Below are positions 9,400-20,465 of a stretch of 64,000 bases of DNA, piece by piece. The first letter of the stretch is position 1, and every line of letters begins with the position of its first letter. Made by a program: the position numbers and the translations under genes. The notes under the pieces are model-generated. The model had not been told where the DNA came from. It did not search any database and was given only the letters and a program-made list of their open reading frames with translations. Origin of the DNA: Heterohyrax brucei (taxonomy: Eukaryota; Chordata; Mammalia; Hyracoidea; Procaviidae); the NCBI GenBank assembly GCA_028571685.1, contig CM053146.1, forward strand, positions 68,667,431-68,731,430, read 5' to 3'.

Positions 9400-10279
9400 G
9401 TATTTTTTTCAAGTGTCCAAATGGAGTAGTCGTGTGTGCTGTTTTGTTAATTGCAGCTGTAGAAACTCTAAAGCTCTGTCGTCTCTGGGTGGTTAGAGCT
9501 GTTGCTAGGAATGGGGGCCCCTGTCATCAGTTTACTTGTCTTCTGTGAGTTCAACCCAGGCAACCATTCAGTTGGCCTCTAAATGTGCAGCACCTGCTGG
9601 AGAATACTAACTTGTGTGGGCTGAGGATGCTGGCTATGTGCTCTGTGGACAGGGGTCCTATTCTGTGGAAGGCAGGGAACCTGCATCAATAAAGGTGACT
9701 GACTGGCAGCCCTGTACCTAGTATCTGCCCTGAGTTCCCAGCTCAGTGATGCTGGCAGACTTTCTTTTTTTGTCTCCCCCTTTGTTAAGTCGCTCAATAC
9801 CACTTCCGTCTCAGGTATAGCATCAGTATCAGGCACCAGCACAGCACCGGAAAGGGGAGAGTGTTGAAGAGAGGGCAAGAGTTTGTGTCCCAAAGAAAAA
9901 GCTTTAATTCACACATGTCTGCAAGAGCTTATCTTCTGACCTTCAAATAGAAGACTACTGCAATTCTGTAGGTGTGTCTGTCTGAAGCTTGGCTTCTCCA
10001 GTAAGGATAGTCTCCCAGTGTGGCTTTCTTCACCACACTGATACAGAGGGTCCTCCTGCAGAGTGCAGACCCCAGTTGGCCTGTCCTGTCCTGTCTTGGC
10101 AACTTGGTACCCACTCTCACCTCTCTGTTGGCCAACTAGTTCTCCTGGCTTCCCCCCTGGAGTTCAGGGCTCCAAGAAAGTCCTATTTAATCTGTTAAGT
10201 TGTTTTTCCAAGTTTTTCTTGCTAGAGGGATCAAAGGATGGCTCTGGCTGCTGCAACATTTCAAGCCTTTCCTCTAAAA
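9400..10279. other. Unidentified, relatively GC-rich segment
   Basis: This segment is clearly less AT-rich than its neighbours and has CT-rich tracts such as GGCCTGTCCTGTCCTGTCTT near 10078. I see no LTR ends, no RNA polymerase III boxes, no known repeat core and no long conserved reading frame. It sits between microsatellites and the 3' side of an RTE. It could be an unrecognised LTR or L1 5' UTR, or unique DNA. Confidence 0.4.
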
Positions 10280-10625
10280 TTAAATCTTTGATGATGTCAA
10301 TCTTTTCTCCATTTATTATAATGTAGCTTATTGGTCCAATTGTAAGGAATTTTCCTTTCTTTATGTTGAGATGTAATTCATCCTGAAAGCTGTGGTCTTT
10401 GATCTTCTTCAGTAAGTTCTTAAAGTCTTCTTTACTTTCAGCAAGCAAGGTTGTGTCATTTGCATAAGATGGACTATTAATGAGTCTTGCAACAATCCTG
10501 ACACCGTGTTCTATGTTCTTCTTCATATGGTCCAGCTTCTCAGATGGTTTGCTCAGCATACAGATTGAATAAGTATAGTTTAAAGGTTGCAACCCTGATA
10601 CACACCTTTCTTGAATTAAACCCAT
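10164..10625 (-). pseudogene. RTE reverse-transcriptase fragment running into non-RTE sequence
   Basis: A 153-codon frame begins in the RT palm. It contains SYANDTTLLAESKEDF, where the catalytic YADD box has become YAND (second catalytic Asp to Asn), followed by LNIKKGKFLTIGPISYIIIN, which continues as in the other RTE copies. From about residue 110 (below position 10280) the reading frame stays open but no longer resembles RTE. Upstream RT codons are separated by stops. Catalysis would be lost with the Asn substitution. It is best treated as a dead fragment with a chance read-through. Confidence 0.72.
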
Positions 10626-10765
10626 GCAATATTCTCTTGTGCTGTTAAAAAGGCTTCTTGTTCTACCTGCAGATTTCTTATCAGCACAATTAAGTGTTAG
10701 GAAATCCCAGTCTTGGCAAGGTTATCCATAATTTGTTATGACCTACACAGTCAAATGCCTTTGCA

Positions 10766-10839
10766 TAGTCAGTCAAGCCAAGTGTCGTCGAGTCGGATCC
10801 TACTCGTGGCGACCCTAGGGGCCAGGGTAGAACTGACCA
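10766..10839 (-). repeat. Short AfroSINE 3'-end insertion inside RTE
   Basis: About 74 bp interrupt the RTE text between GCATAGTCA and ATAAAATAC. They read CAAGCCAAGTGTCGTCGAGT, then GGCGACCCTAGG and AGGGTAGAACTGACC. This is an AfroSINE 3' portion in reverse orientation with a CTTGGCTTG-type tail rather than the usual GTTTGG tail. It is the longest member of the short-fragment set and links them to AfroSINE. Confidence 0.75.
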
Positions 10840-11340
10840 CAATAAAATACACCTCTCTAGTATTCTTTGCTTTCAGCCAGGATAAGATATCAACAATGAT
10901 GTCCCTTATTCCACATGCTTTTCTGAATCCACCTTGAATTCCTGGTGGTTTTCTGTTGGTGTACTGCTACAACTGCTTTTGAATGATCTTCAGAAAAATT
11001 TTACTTGTGTATAATATTAATGATACTGTTCTATAGCTTCTGTGTTCTGCTGGATCAGTTTGGACAAAATATATATTCTTTCTAGTTGGTTGATCAGGAA
11101 CCTGTCTTCCAAATTTCTAGGCATAAACAAGTAAGCTTTTCCAGTGCTACATCTGTTTGTTGAAACATCTTAATTGGTATTCTGTGAATTTCTGGAGGCT
11201 TTTTTTCTTGCCAATCTCTTCAGTTCAGCTTGGATTTCTTCCTTTGATACTATCACTTTTTGATCATATGTTACCTTCTGAAATGGTTGATGGTTCACTA
11301 GGTCTTTTTTGCTATGGTGTCAGTGCATTCTCTCCATTTT

Positions 11341-12022
11341 CTTTTTTTTATTTAATTTTTTTTATTGTGGTTTAGATGAAGGCTTATGAAGCAAATTAGT
11401 TTCCCATTAAACAACTAATACACATATTGCTTTGTGATGTTGGTTTCCAGCCTCACTGTGTCAATACTCTCTCCTTCTCTACTTTTGTCTCCCCATAACT
11501 GGTTTTCCTGTCCCCTTCTGCCTTTTTGTTCTTGATCCTGGGCTCCTCTGCACATTTAGTCTTGTTTTATGGGCCTGTCCAAACTTTGCTTGAAGGTTGG
11601 TACTCTGCAGTGACTTCATTACTGATATGAAAGTATATCAGGGGCCATACTCTCAGAGTTTCTCAAGTCTCTGTCAGACTAGTAAGTCTGATCTTTTTTC
11701 TTTTGGTAACTTAGAATTTTGTTCTACATTTTTCCCAAGCTCTATCTATAACCCTCTATTGTGATCTCTGTAGAGCATTTGCTGATCCAAGCTGGATTTA
11801 ATTGGTGGAGGCTGTAATACTTGCGGTCCATTAGTCCTTTGAACTAATCCTTCATTTGTGTTTTTGGTTTTCTTTGTTATCCCGTGTTCTAGATAGGGTG
11901 AAGTCACTTCTGGATGGCTGCTCATAGGCTTTTAAGACTTCGCATGACACTCACCAAGTAGGATTTAGAACATTTTCTTTATAATCTATATTATTCCAAT
12001 TTAGCTAGAAGTTCCCAAGATC
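11341..12022 (-). mobile_element. L1 3' UTR nested in RTE, reverse orientation
   Basis: It starts with a T-rich run (reversed poly-A) at 11341-11362 and continues TTATTGTGGTTTAGATGAAG, an L1 3' UTR I remember from elephant. The order of internal landmarks (CTTCATTACTGATATGAAAG, GTTCTACATTTTTCCC, CCATTAGTCCTTTGAACTAA) is preserved. It ends near 12022, where the RTE resumes. It is a 5'-truncated insertion into the RTE, so it is younger than that RTE. Confidence 0.83.
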
Positions 12023-13064
12023 ATCCTTACATCTTGTTTTGATGATTACTGCATTATTTAGCATTCCTTCATAGAATTCTTCAGTATTGCAACCAGTTCT
12101 TTCAGCTTGAGAAATGACAAATATGCTCTACCTTATCTTTGAACATTTCATTATTGTACTTCACTTTTTCTTCTTAAAGTGCCCTTTGAAAGTTCTCTTT
12201 AGTTATTTCATTATTTCCTCCTTTTGCTTTAGCTACTTGACTTCAAGAGCCTGTTTGAGAGGTCTCTTCCGACATCCTTTTTGTCTTTTTTTTTTTTTTT
12301 AATCATTCTTGTCTTTTTAATGACCTTTTGCTTTCTTTGTACATGATGTTCTTAACGTCGTTCTACATCTGGTCTGGTCTTTGTTCATTAGTGCCCAGTG
12401 CATCAAATCTGTTTTTGAGATGGTCTCTAAATTCAGATGCTTATACTCAGGTCTGTACTTTGGCTCTCCTGGGCTTGTTCTAGTATTCTTCAACTTCAAT
12501 TTGTATATGGGCAGTTGATAGTCAGTTCAGTAGTAATCTGCTGGCCCTGTTCTGAATAACGATATAGAGTTTTTCCATTGTCTTTCTCCTTAGATGTAAT
12601 TGATTTGATTCCTGTGAGTTCTGTATGGTAAGGTCCATATAGAATGGACATTTATGTTGTTTAATAATCTATGTTTATGTTCTTTAAAAAAAATGATTCA
12701 CAGTGGAGAAGTCACTGGTTTTGCAACACTCCGTCATGGAGTTGTTTCTATCATCAAGGCCATCTTTTCCAAGCACAGATCCTTCTTTATTTCCAGCTTT
12801 CACATTCCAATTGCTAATGTATTTTGATTGCATGTTTGATCCATTTCAGACTACAGAAGTTGGTAAAAATCATAAATTTCTTCATGTTTGGATTTAACGT
12901 TTGGTAAGTAAATCAAATAATTGTTAGATCAACTGTTCTTCATTGTGGGGATATGGATATTATCCTATCATGGACAGTGTTGTACTATAGGATAGATCTC
13001 GAAATGTTGTTTTTGACTATGAGCACAAAAACCAATCTTCAGTGTGTCATTCCCAACAAGCACA

Positions 13065-13247
13065 CTAAACCACATGGTTATCTGATTCCAAATGGCCAAT
13101 ACTAGTCCTTTTCAACTCATTAGAGTACAGGATGTTGGTGTTGATGTTTCCCATTTCATTCTTGACTATTTTCAATTTCTCTAGATTCACTTTTCGTGCA
13201 TTCCATGTTCTGATTATTAACGGATGTTTGCAGCTATTTCTTTTCAT
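13065..13247 (-). pseudogene. RTE endonuclease N-terminal fragment
   Basis: A 60-codon piece includes IIRTWNARKVNLEKLKIVKN and NILYSNELKRT, corresponding to the start of an APE-type endonuclease domain (canonical forms carry TWNVRSM and a catalytic Glu in the SELKW segment, here SNELKR). In the RTE this domain nicks target DNA for target-primed reverse transcription. Frameshifts downstream (toward 12440) break the domain. Confidence 0.7.
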
Positions 13248-13730
13248 TTTCAGTCATGCTTCATCAATGAATGAAGGTCTAGAAAGCTTTCTCTGTCTGT
13301 GTCATTAAGGTCAACTCTACCTTTAGGAGGTAACCCTTCCCAAGTAGTCTTTTGATTGCTTTCCACCTGAGGGGCTCATCTTCATTCACTATACCAGATA
13401 GTGATTATTTGATTTCAAACAATTATTTGCTATTCATAAGGTTGTCACTGGCTAACTTTTTGGGCATAGACTGACAGGTCCTTCTTTTTAATCTGTCTTA
13501 GTCTAGAAACTTCGCTGAAAGCTGTCCAGTGAGGGTGACTGTGCTGATATTTGAAATACTGGTCACACAGCTTTCAGCATCACAGCGAAAAGCAAGCCAC
13601 CACAGTACAGCAAGCTGACAGACCTATGGGGCATTTAAGAGAAGTGTAAATAAAGACAAGCTTAAGTAAAATTAAGAACATTTTCTTTCAACAGAATCTA
13701 GTTAAAGAAACTTATGAAATATGTACTTTA

Positions 13731-13759
13731 GCCAAGTGCCGTCAAGTCAGATCCGATAA
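13731..13759 (-). repeat. Ultra-short AfroSINE tail fragment
   Basis: It reads AGCCAAGTGCCGTCAAGTCA then GATCCGATA. Only the terminal core and reversed tail are present, in otherwise unique DNA. No clear target duplication. Confidence 0.55.
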
Positions 13760-16274
13760 GGGAAAAAGTTAAAGAAAAGTTGAGACACAAGACAGATAAT
13801 GTGAAAATTATTATGCATATTTAAATAAATTACTATTAATATTGACTATAAAAATAATTGTTTATCTGTGATAATAAAAAATGATAGAGGGGCAACTTAA
13901 ATATTAGATAAACATATAGAGGATAGAAAAGAGTGTTCAGGGTTAAGTAATCCTGTCATTTGGATTGTGGGAGGAGAAGAGTAGAAATAATGCTTAAAGT
14001 TAACTCAATGCACTTATTAAAATGCTGACTAAGGAGAAAAAGCACAAGAGAAAGGAACTTCTACTAACACAGACATGAGGAAATATCTAATAGAGTTCTC
14101 TAATAAAGCTTTTGTTACTCATATCATTTTAGCTGGGTTTCCTTGATAAGCATCTTAACTGCTTACAATATGCTGAAGTAAAAAATCTGCTTTTGCTCTC
14201 GGTGGCTACAGCTGACACACCCCCTGAACTTTCCTGGTTGGTCACTTCAACTGCCACTGAAAAGAAAAGATCAGCTATCCTTGGAAATCAGTTTTTAGAA
14301 TTCCACAGCATATTATTTTGGTAGAATATTTTGCACAGCCATAGACAAAAGTGGTGGAGTGTGTTTAGGTCCTTTTGGTTTTCTATGTATACGAGACCAA
14401 TTCACGTTTATAAAAAGGGAAGCATTTTTAGACTGAAACATTTTTGCCCTTGCCTTCAGTTGTGGTGGGCTGGAATTGTTAAATCAATGAAAGTATTCAT
14501 TTCTTCTTAATTATTTGAATCGATGAGAAGTGATAATGAATATCTCAAATCTTCTGATCCCAAAGTTATTTAATCAGTTGTCTCAAAGTTTGGAGAAAAT
14601 GGAGTGTGAGAATTTGGTTGCTTTTTATATTTAAGACTAGGCTGAATTCAAACCAATTTCCAAATGTCGTAACACTATTTTTCACCGACCTTGATTATTT
14701 ATTTATTTATTTTTGTCATTGAACCCTAGAACAGCCTAAGAGTAATTCGTATTTCCTGGATGTGTAGATCAACTTGACAAACTGTTTTCAGGAAGTAAGA
14801 CTGGCGAATGGAGTTTGACTCAGGAGAGCTTGCCATTTTCACAGAGTACACCATGACTAGACTACCTCTGGTGGGACTTTGTTTTCTCCCGGATCATCTG
14901 GATTTCCTTAGTGCCAGATCATTTGGGGTGATGAAAGGACAGAAAACAAAATCAAAGCATATGAGTGCAAACACAGATTTAATAGGAATCTGTTAAAGAA
15001 ATAAGACCAACTGAATGATGTTCACTAAAGACTGTTGCATAAATGTTTGCTTAGCAGGTGAAACAGACACCCTGAGGATTCATGGAGTTTTTGCTTTTCT
15101 TTGAGTGGATATCTTTTTTTAGCGTTTAGCCTCTGCTAACTTCCTTGCTACAAAAAGATGAAAGCCACAAATGCTGATAGGGCACAAAAAGAGACCAGCT
15201 AAAAATAAAGTTTCTTGAAATACATAGAAGCATGTGATGCCTAGAATTTCAGGCTAAATATAATATTAAATGAATTAGGTTTTCACAAAGAAAGGTTTCT
15301 TATAGAGGTATATGTGACAATTTCACACATAGTTAATGAGAAAAGGACGAAAAGTCTGAGGAGAAAGAAGAGTGTCCTTTGGCAGGCAGCCAGCCGTCAC
15401 AGCAGGGATCCTCTTATAGCAGCAGAAAGCAATGCACCTATAATTAATGTCATCAGCTTTACTGGGCAGAACTGGTATTTTTATGCTGGATTGGTGTGGG
15501 GCATGTGCTTGAGGAAAACATGTAGAAAATAGAGTTATTGTTTGCTTCTCCCAGAATTAATTAACTTAAAGTTTTAAAAAAAACAACTGATGTTTAAATT
15601 CTGTCTTGATGGCATCCTCAAGAAAGCAGAAATCCTTACTCTGAGTTCCCTATGCGTGCAAAGAGAATACACTGTTTTCACACAAATACAGAAAAAAATG
15701 GATTTTATACTCAAATATTTTCAAAATTTAAGGTGTTCATTAAATATTTTTTGAAGATTTTTTCTTTTATTAATTATAGATCTGGAGTTGGATTGATTAC
15801 TATGAAAGCTTGCATATATGATATCAAAGAAATGTTTATCTAGTGCCTAGGGAAATAAACAATCTTGAGCAGTAAGAAGTGGCTCAGTATGAAGTGGGTG
15901 AATGTACTGGCACTGTGGGCATGAAGTGTGTGGAGCCAGGGCCGCATTTCAGGAGCTAGATGGCAAGAGCGGGTAGAAGATGCCTGAGATAGAAGCCAGG
16001 GGCCTACCAGAGTGCCACCTGGGACGGGAGCATCTTTTATGCATAAGCCCGAACCAAAACTGAGCTTTAGAGATTAACTTTGCCTGTTATTCTGAACTCA
16101 TCTAGTCTCTAACCCAGTGTCTCCTCAGCCTAGATTTAAAATCACCTGTATTTCTTTACACAGAGGAAGCACAGATAGCAATAAAGTCCAGCACTGACAC
16201 TGTCGAAACTTCAAGCATTTCCACTGTTGTAGAGAAAAGACTGTCCAACTCTGTTGAGGTGAAATCAAAAGGAT

Positions 16275-16293
16275 ATAGCCAAGTGCCGTCGAA
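16275..16293 (-). repeat. Ultra-short AfroSINE tail fragment
   Basis: AGCCAAGTGCCGTCGA: about 17 bp of the reversed SINE terminus, the shortest convincing member of the set. Confidence 0.45.
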
Positions 16294-17575
16294 AATACCA
16301 TTCACACAGGAGATGGTGAAGCTTTAGGGTTTGAAGCTCATGAATGCGGGGTCGGGGGATGGGACACAAGTCACACACAGCTACAGTGCTGAAGGGGAAA
16401 TAAAATTACAATATTCTGATTGGTTTACAGGGATTAAGGGAAGCGTTAGTTTTAACACCACTGACTACTTTAATGCTGCTGGAATACTTTGGCTAAAAGA
16501 CGTAACTGTAAGATACGGGGGTAGAAGGGGAGAACAGGTTTGATGACTAGTTACAAAGCAAAGCCAAGATAGATAGTTTCAGGAATGGATTGTTAAATAC
16601 AACCTTGCCCAGAGAATCTGATCACCTGAAAAGATCTGGGAAAGAGAGTTTTGATGTCAGAGGCGTGACCAGGGTATGACAGGTAGGGCACGTGCCATGG
16701 ACTAACACTTGGGGATTGGTAGGGGTGCAAATGAGCAGTTTTAACTGGGCTTTGTAATTTCTGTAGTGACCTCTGAGAGGTCATTCAGCAATTAAAACTA
16801 ATTGCCATAGGCAATACTTTTGTAAATATGCACTTGAATGAGGTATTCACCAGTCCTAGTCTGACCAAAAATAAAGTCATTTCCTTAATAATAGAGTTAG
16901 CTAATAGGTTGGTTCCTAAAGAAGAAGGTTTAAATCTGTATGAAAAATTATACTTCACCTTTAGCATTAGTTCAGCCGTTTTAGGTTAGATGTCTCTTCT
17001 GATTTTACATCTCATAGTACCACTGGAAGATGTATATCTTCAGCTAATGATAATCTGGCTTTTAGTATTTTTACAAAGAAAAGTGATGAGCTAAGTATGA
17101 GATTACTACTGTGATGTGATCGTTGATATCATTTATTACAAAAATGTTTAGCAAGCATTCCCTTTAATTCCTAAACCCTTAAACACATAAACAAGAACCC
17201 AGAACTAAGAAAAAAAAATATTGTTATCTCCTGAAAAAGTGAATTTAACAAGCTTAGAATGGTCTACTAAACCAATCAAGAAGAGAAGTAAAACCATCTG
17301 TATTTAGACCCACATCACAGGATATGATTCTGCCTGCAAAACCGAGGTTGTAGCAGAATACTAAAGAATATTTGGAAATGGCATTGTACAACCTGAAAAG
17401 TACGTTATAAGAAAGTGCACAGAGAAACCAGCCTATGTTAAGAAAAAGTAAAGAAACACAAAACCCTGGAATAATATACACCAGAACATTAAAAAAAGTT
17501 CTCAAGGAGAAAATAATTGATAGTGGGTTCAATGTTATTCACTGTATTCTTTTGCACTTTTCAAAGTGAGTATGC

Positions 17576-17598
17576 CAAGCCAGCCAAGTGCCGTAGAT
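17576..17598 (-). repeat. Ultra-short AfroSINE tail fragment
   Basis: AAGCCAGCCAAGTGCCGTAG: reversed terminus with a doubled GCCA tail unit and no SINE body. Confidence 0.5.
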
Positions 17599-17749
17599 TC
17601 TTTCACTACATACTTAGTCTAAAAATCTATTTTTCACTCTTAGCGAAAGCACTAATTATGTTTTCATAATGAGTTTCATATAAAATGGGTTCCACTGTAA
17701 AAAATGCCAAATAAACCACTTTTCCTAAGTTAATACAGTTATTAGGTCT

Positions 17750-17961
17750 AAAAAAAGCAAAAGAAACCATTACATGGAATTTATTCCAACTCACAGTGAC
17801 ACTATAAGGCAGGGTAGAACTGTCCCGTTGGATTTCCAAGGTTGTAAAAGTTTGATGAAGCAGACTACTACATCTTTCTTCCAAAGAGTCACCGGCTCAA
17901 ACCATCAATATTTCATTTCAGTTAGTAGCTGAGTGTTTAACCACTGCACCGCTAGAGCTGT
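17750..17961 (-). mobile_element. AfroSINE, reverse orientation, expanded
   Basis: Tail AAAAAAAGCAAAAGAAACC, core ATTCCAACTCACAGTGACAC, GGCAGGGTAGAACTGTCCC and the reversed head AACCACTGCACCGC are in order. It is longer than the other copies because of extra sequence near 17845-17920. Confidence 0.83.
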
Positions 17962-18139
17962 TATTGGATAGTCCGTGTGAATTAATTTCAATTTATAAAG
18001 ACTTTGCTTTGCTGGAGTTGAATACAAATCCATATTCAAATATTCCTTATTGTTATAACATCATCTTTGATTTTTTTTTTTGCAATCCACTATCCAATCA
18101 ATGATTACATACATTTAGCTGTGATAGCTCTACACTGAA

Positions 18140-18304
18140 GAAAAAAACAAACAAAAAACCCATGCCATTAATTCTGACTTATAGTGACCCTAGAGGACAG
18201 AGTAGAACAGCTCTGTGGAGTTTTGAAGGGACAACTGATGCTCTGAAACTGCTGACCTTTTGGTTAGCAGACATAGCACTTAATCACTATGCCAGCAGGG
18301 TTTA
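18140..18304 (-). mobile_element. AfroSINE, reverse orientation
   Basis: Near full length: tail AAAAACCCATGCCATTAATT, GTGACCCTAGAGGACAGAG, CTGACCTTTTGGTTAGCAG and reversed head CACTATGCCAGCAGGG. Confidence 0.88.
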
Positions 18305-18375
18305 CAGTAGATCTTTAGTTGTGTATAATCTAGACGGTTTCTACATCTTCAAAAACAAACAAAAAAAATCTTTCC

Positions 18376-18935
18376 TGACCGTGGTGGTTAAGACTGTGTC
18401 AGCTTAGCTGGACCATAATTTTCAATGTTCAGGAAGCTATATAAAGTGGCAGGAGTGAAGCGTGTGGTGGCTCACCACCCCTCAGCCTTCATCTCTCTGC
18501 CTTCTACCACCTACTTCCTGTCTGCTCACATTGCCAGCAGCTCTCACTCTCCTGTCTTCATGTCAGATTCTTGAAACGTGAACTAGCAGCTCTTGGGATT
18601 CATCGACCCTCACAGCCTGAGCCTGTAAGAGTCCTGTTCCCTGACCTGCCAATCCCAGGTTCACCAGCCCCTGCACCTTCATGAATCAGCAGAAATCTTG
18701 CAGTTTTGCTGCCGTCTTGGGATTAACCACCCTTCACAACCTGTGAGCTGCAACTCTAATCTCTGACCTGCTGTCCTTGGGCTCGCCAACTCCCAAGGCT
18801 GGGTGAGTCCTCCAGTTGAGGACTTGGACATTTCAGCCTCTACAATTTTGTGAGCTGCTTCCTTTATATAAATCCTCTTCTACACATATTATATGCATTA
18901 CTGGTTTTGCTTCCTTAGAGAACCCAACCTAAGAT
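18376..18935 (+). mobile_element. MLT2-like (ERVL-type) LTR
   Basis: It begins TGACCGTGGTGGTTAAGACT and has the CAGCTTAGCTGGACCAT segment. It ends in a TATATAAATCCTCTTC polyadenylation-like region, then GCTTCCTTAGAGAACCCAAC and CTAAGATA. These features match MLT2-type LTRs of the ERVL group in plus orientation. The LTR at 24844-25398 is the same type on the other strand. Its 3' end abuts a MaLR internal region exactly at the internal start. Confidence 0.72.
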
Positions 18936-19960
18936 AATTTGGCACTGAGATAATAGGGTGCTGCTCCAACAGATATCTAAAACGTGGAAGCAGTTCTGAA
19001 ACTGAATGGATAGAAGACTCAGAAGGAACCAGAGAGAACTGTTAACAACAAAAAAGGTGAAAATGGTGAGAAATGAGCAGTAGAGGACCAGCAGCAACAG
19101 CAACGGGTTGGCAGCAGCAAAACCAGACAAGGGCAAGACAGCACCAGAGCTGACACATGGAGCAGGTGAGCTGGGGGCCTGTGCATAGAGGTTTCCTTAG
19201 TGAGGCGCCTCTAGGTACTTTCCTAGGTGGAACTAGGCTTGCTGATGCATGGAGTGAGAGAGCGGAGGGCCTGTGTACAGGAGGCTTCCTGGCAGAGTGC
19301 AGTGCCTTCAGGCACTTAAATCAGTGGAGCTAGAGAGCTTTGGAACACCTGTCCCAGCAGGGCAGATGCAGACCTGAGGTCTAGGGTACGAGCCCATAAG
19401 AAGCAGAAGCTGAAGAGACAAAGAGCACAAGAAGCTAAGTTGCCTCAGTCTCGAAAGGTATGGCCATGACCTCAGGAGTTTAAAAGGGTGGAGCCATAGC
19501 TTCCTGTATTTCTAAGGATGGAATTGCCACTCCATGGGTCTTAGGGTGCCCATAAAGTGGAGGAGGCAGAGTTTCTGTCCCAGTACACCTGGAAGGCAGA
19601 GCCGTAGCACAAGGCCAGGGGGCTTCTACTCAGAATCTGGAGAAGGTGGCTTGTAAGGAGGGCAAGGCCATTGTGTAAAATATCTCAGAGAAGGGAAGAT
19701 TATTTTCAAAGCTATGAGGGCTACTGTAACGTGTTTTGTTGACTTGCTTGCTACATGTTTTGACTTCTTTCTCCCACTTGTAATGGAAATGCCTAACTTG
19801 CGCCTGTCTGTTCTGTTGTTGTATCTTGGAAACAGACAATTTGTGTTCTAGATTTTGAAGAGAATCTAGATTAGGGACTTCAATTTAAGACTTTTGCTAT
19901 GATGGAGTGAACATTTTTACATATTGCAATGACATGATTTTTCAAGGAAAAAAGGTGGAA
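18936..19960 (+). mobile_element. MaLR internal region (non-coding)
   Basis: It starts ATTTGGCACTGAGATAATAG and then GGTGCTGCTCC..GGAAGCAGTTCTGAAACTG, the hallmark start of MST/THE1-like MaLR internal sequence. The same text occurs in reverse at 3973-4829. It ends in a purine-rich tract (GGAAAAAAGGTGGAA, 19946-19960) just before the next LTR, a plausible polypurine tract. No gag or pol frame is visible. Confidence 0.75.
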
Positions 19961-20445
19961 TGTAATGGGTTGAATTATGTTCCTCAAATATTTATGTAGC
20001 AATTTTTAGGTAGGCTATGATTCCTGGTATTGTGTGATGCCCTTCATGTTGTAAATCCTGCCTTTATGACATTAATGAGGGTGGATGAGCGGGAGTTGTG
20101 TTGATGAGATAGGACTCGATGTGTAAGATTGTGTTGTGTCTTGAGGCAATCTCTTGAAATACAGAAGAAAGAAGCTAGGAGAGAGGTTTGGGGACCTCAT
20201 ATCACCAAGAAGAAGTGCTGGGAGCTGACTGTGTCCTTTGGAAAGGATTGGTGTCCCTGTGCCTCAGAAGCTCCCAGTCCAGGGGAAGGTTGATGACAAA
20301 TATCTTCCTCCAGCAACAGCAGAGAAAGTATTCCTCTGGAGCTGACACCCTGAATCTGGACATTTAGCCTACTAGACTATGACAAAATAAAATTTCTCTT
20401 TTAAAAGCCATCCACTTGTGGTATTTAAAGCAGCACTAGAAGACA
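19961..20445 (+). mobile_element. MaLR-type LTR (3' LTR)
   Basis: It begins TGTAATGGGTTGAATTATGT and ends GGTATTTAAAGCAGCACTAG then AAGACA. The polyadenylation signal lies in GACAAAATAAAATTTCTC near 20381-20398. It matches the LTR fragments at 3816 and 4830 and is related to 45017. The following CTGACACTGACACTGACA tandem does not match the bases before 18376, so no 5-bp target duplication flanks the composite element. Confidence 0.78.
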
Positions 20446-20465
20446 CTGACACTGACACTGACATT

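Larger units (their letters stand above)
10280..13623 (-). mobile_element. Near full-length RTE-clade LINE, reverse orientation, 3' end missing
   Basis: Read on the minus strand from 13623 it has the 5' leader (CTGTACTGTGGTGGCTTGC near 13600), the apurinic endonuclease-like domain (near 13250-12440), the reverse-transcriptase domain (near 12000-10420, interrupted) and the palm-following region, then stops at about 10280. The 5' boundary coincides with those of the copies starting at 24361 and 52023, so 13623 is probably the true element start. An L1 (11341-12022) and a short SINE-tail insert (10766-10839) interrupt it. The last few hundred bases and the (AAC)n tail are replaced by unidentified DNA. 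All frames are broken. Confidence 0.83.
13624..17749. other. Mostly unique sequence
   Basis: AT-rich, with no gene, exon or major repeat that I can recognise. It contains a short (ATTT)n run at 14695-14716 and three very short SINE-tail fragments listed separately. Reading frames such as 14808-14996, 15314-15532 and 17254-17532 (minus) show no known domain and are probably chance. Confidence 0.5.

Noticed and set aside
9342-9548. Frame with an IYNIHTHTHT start
   Set aside because: It runs through the TA and CA microsatellites, with no conserved domain.
14808-15532. Possible exons in the unique region (frames at 14808-14996 and 15314-15532)
   Set aside because: No recognisable domain, no convincing splice-site arrangement and ordinary lengths for chance frames.
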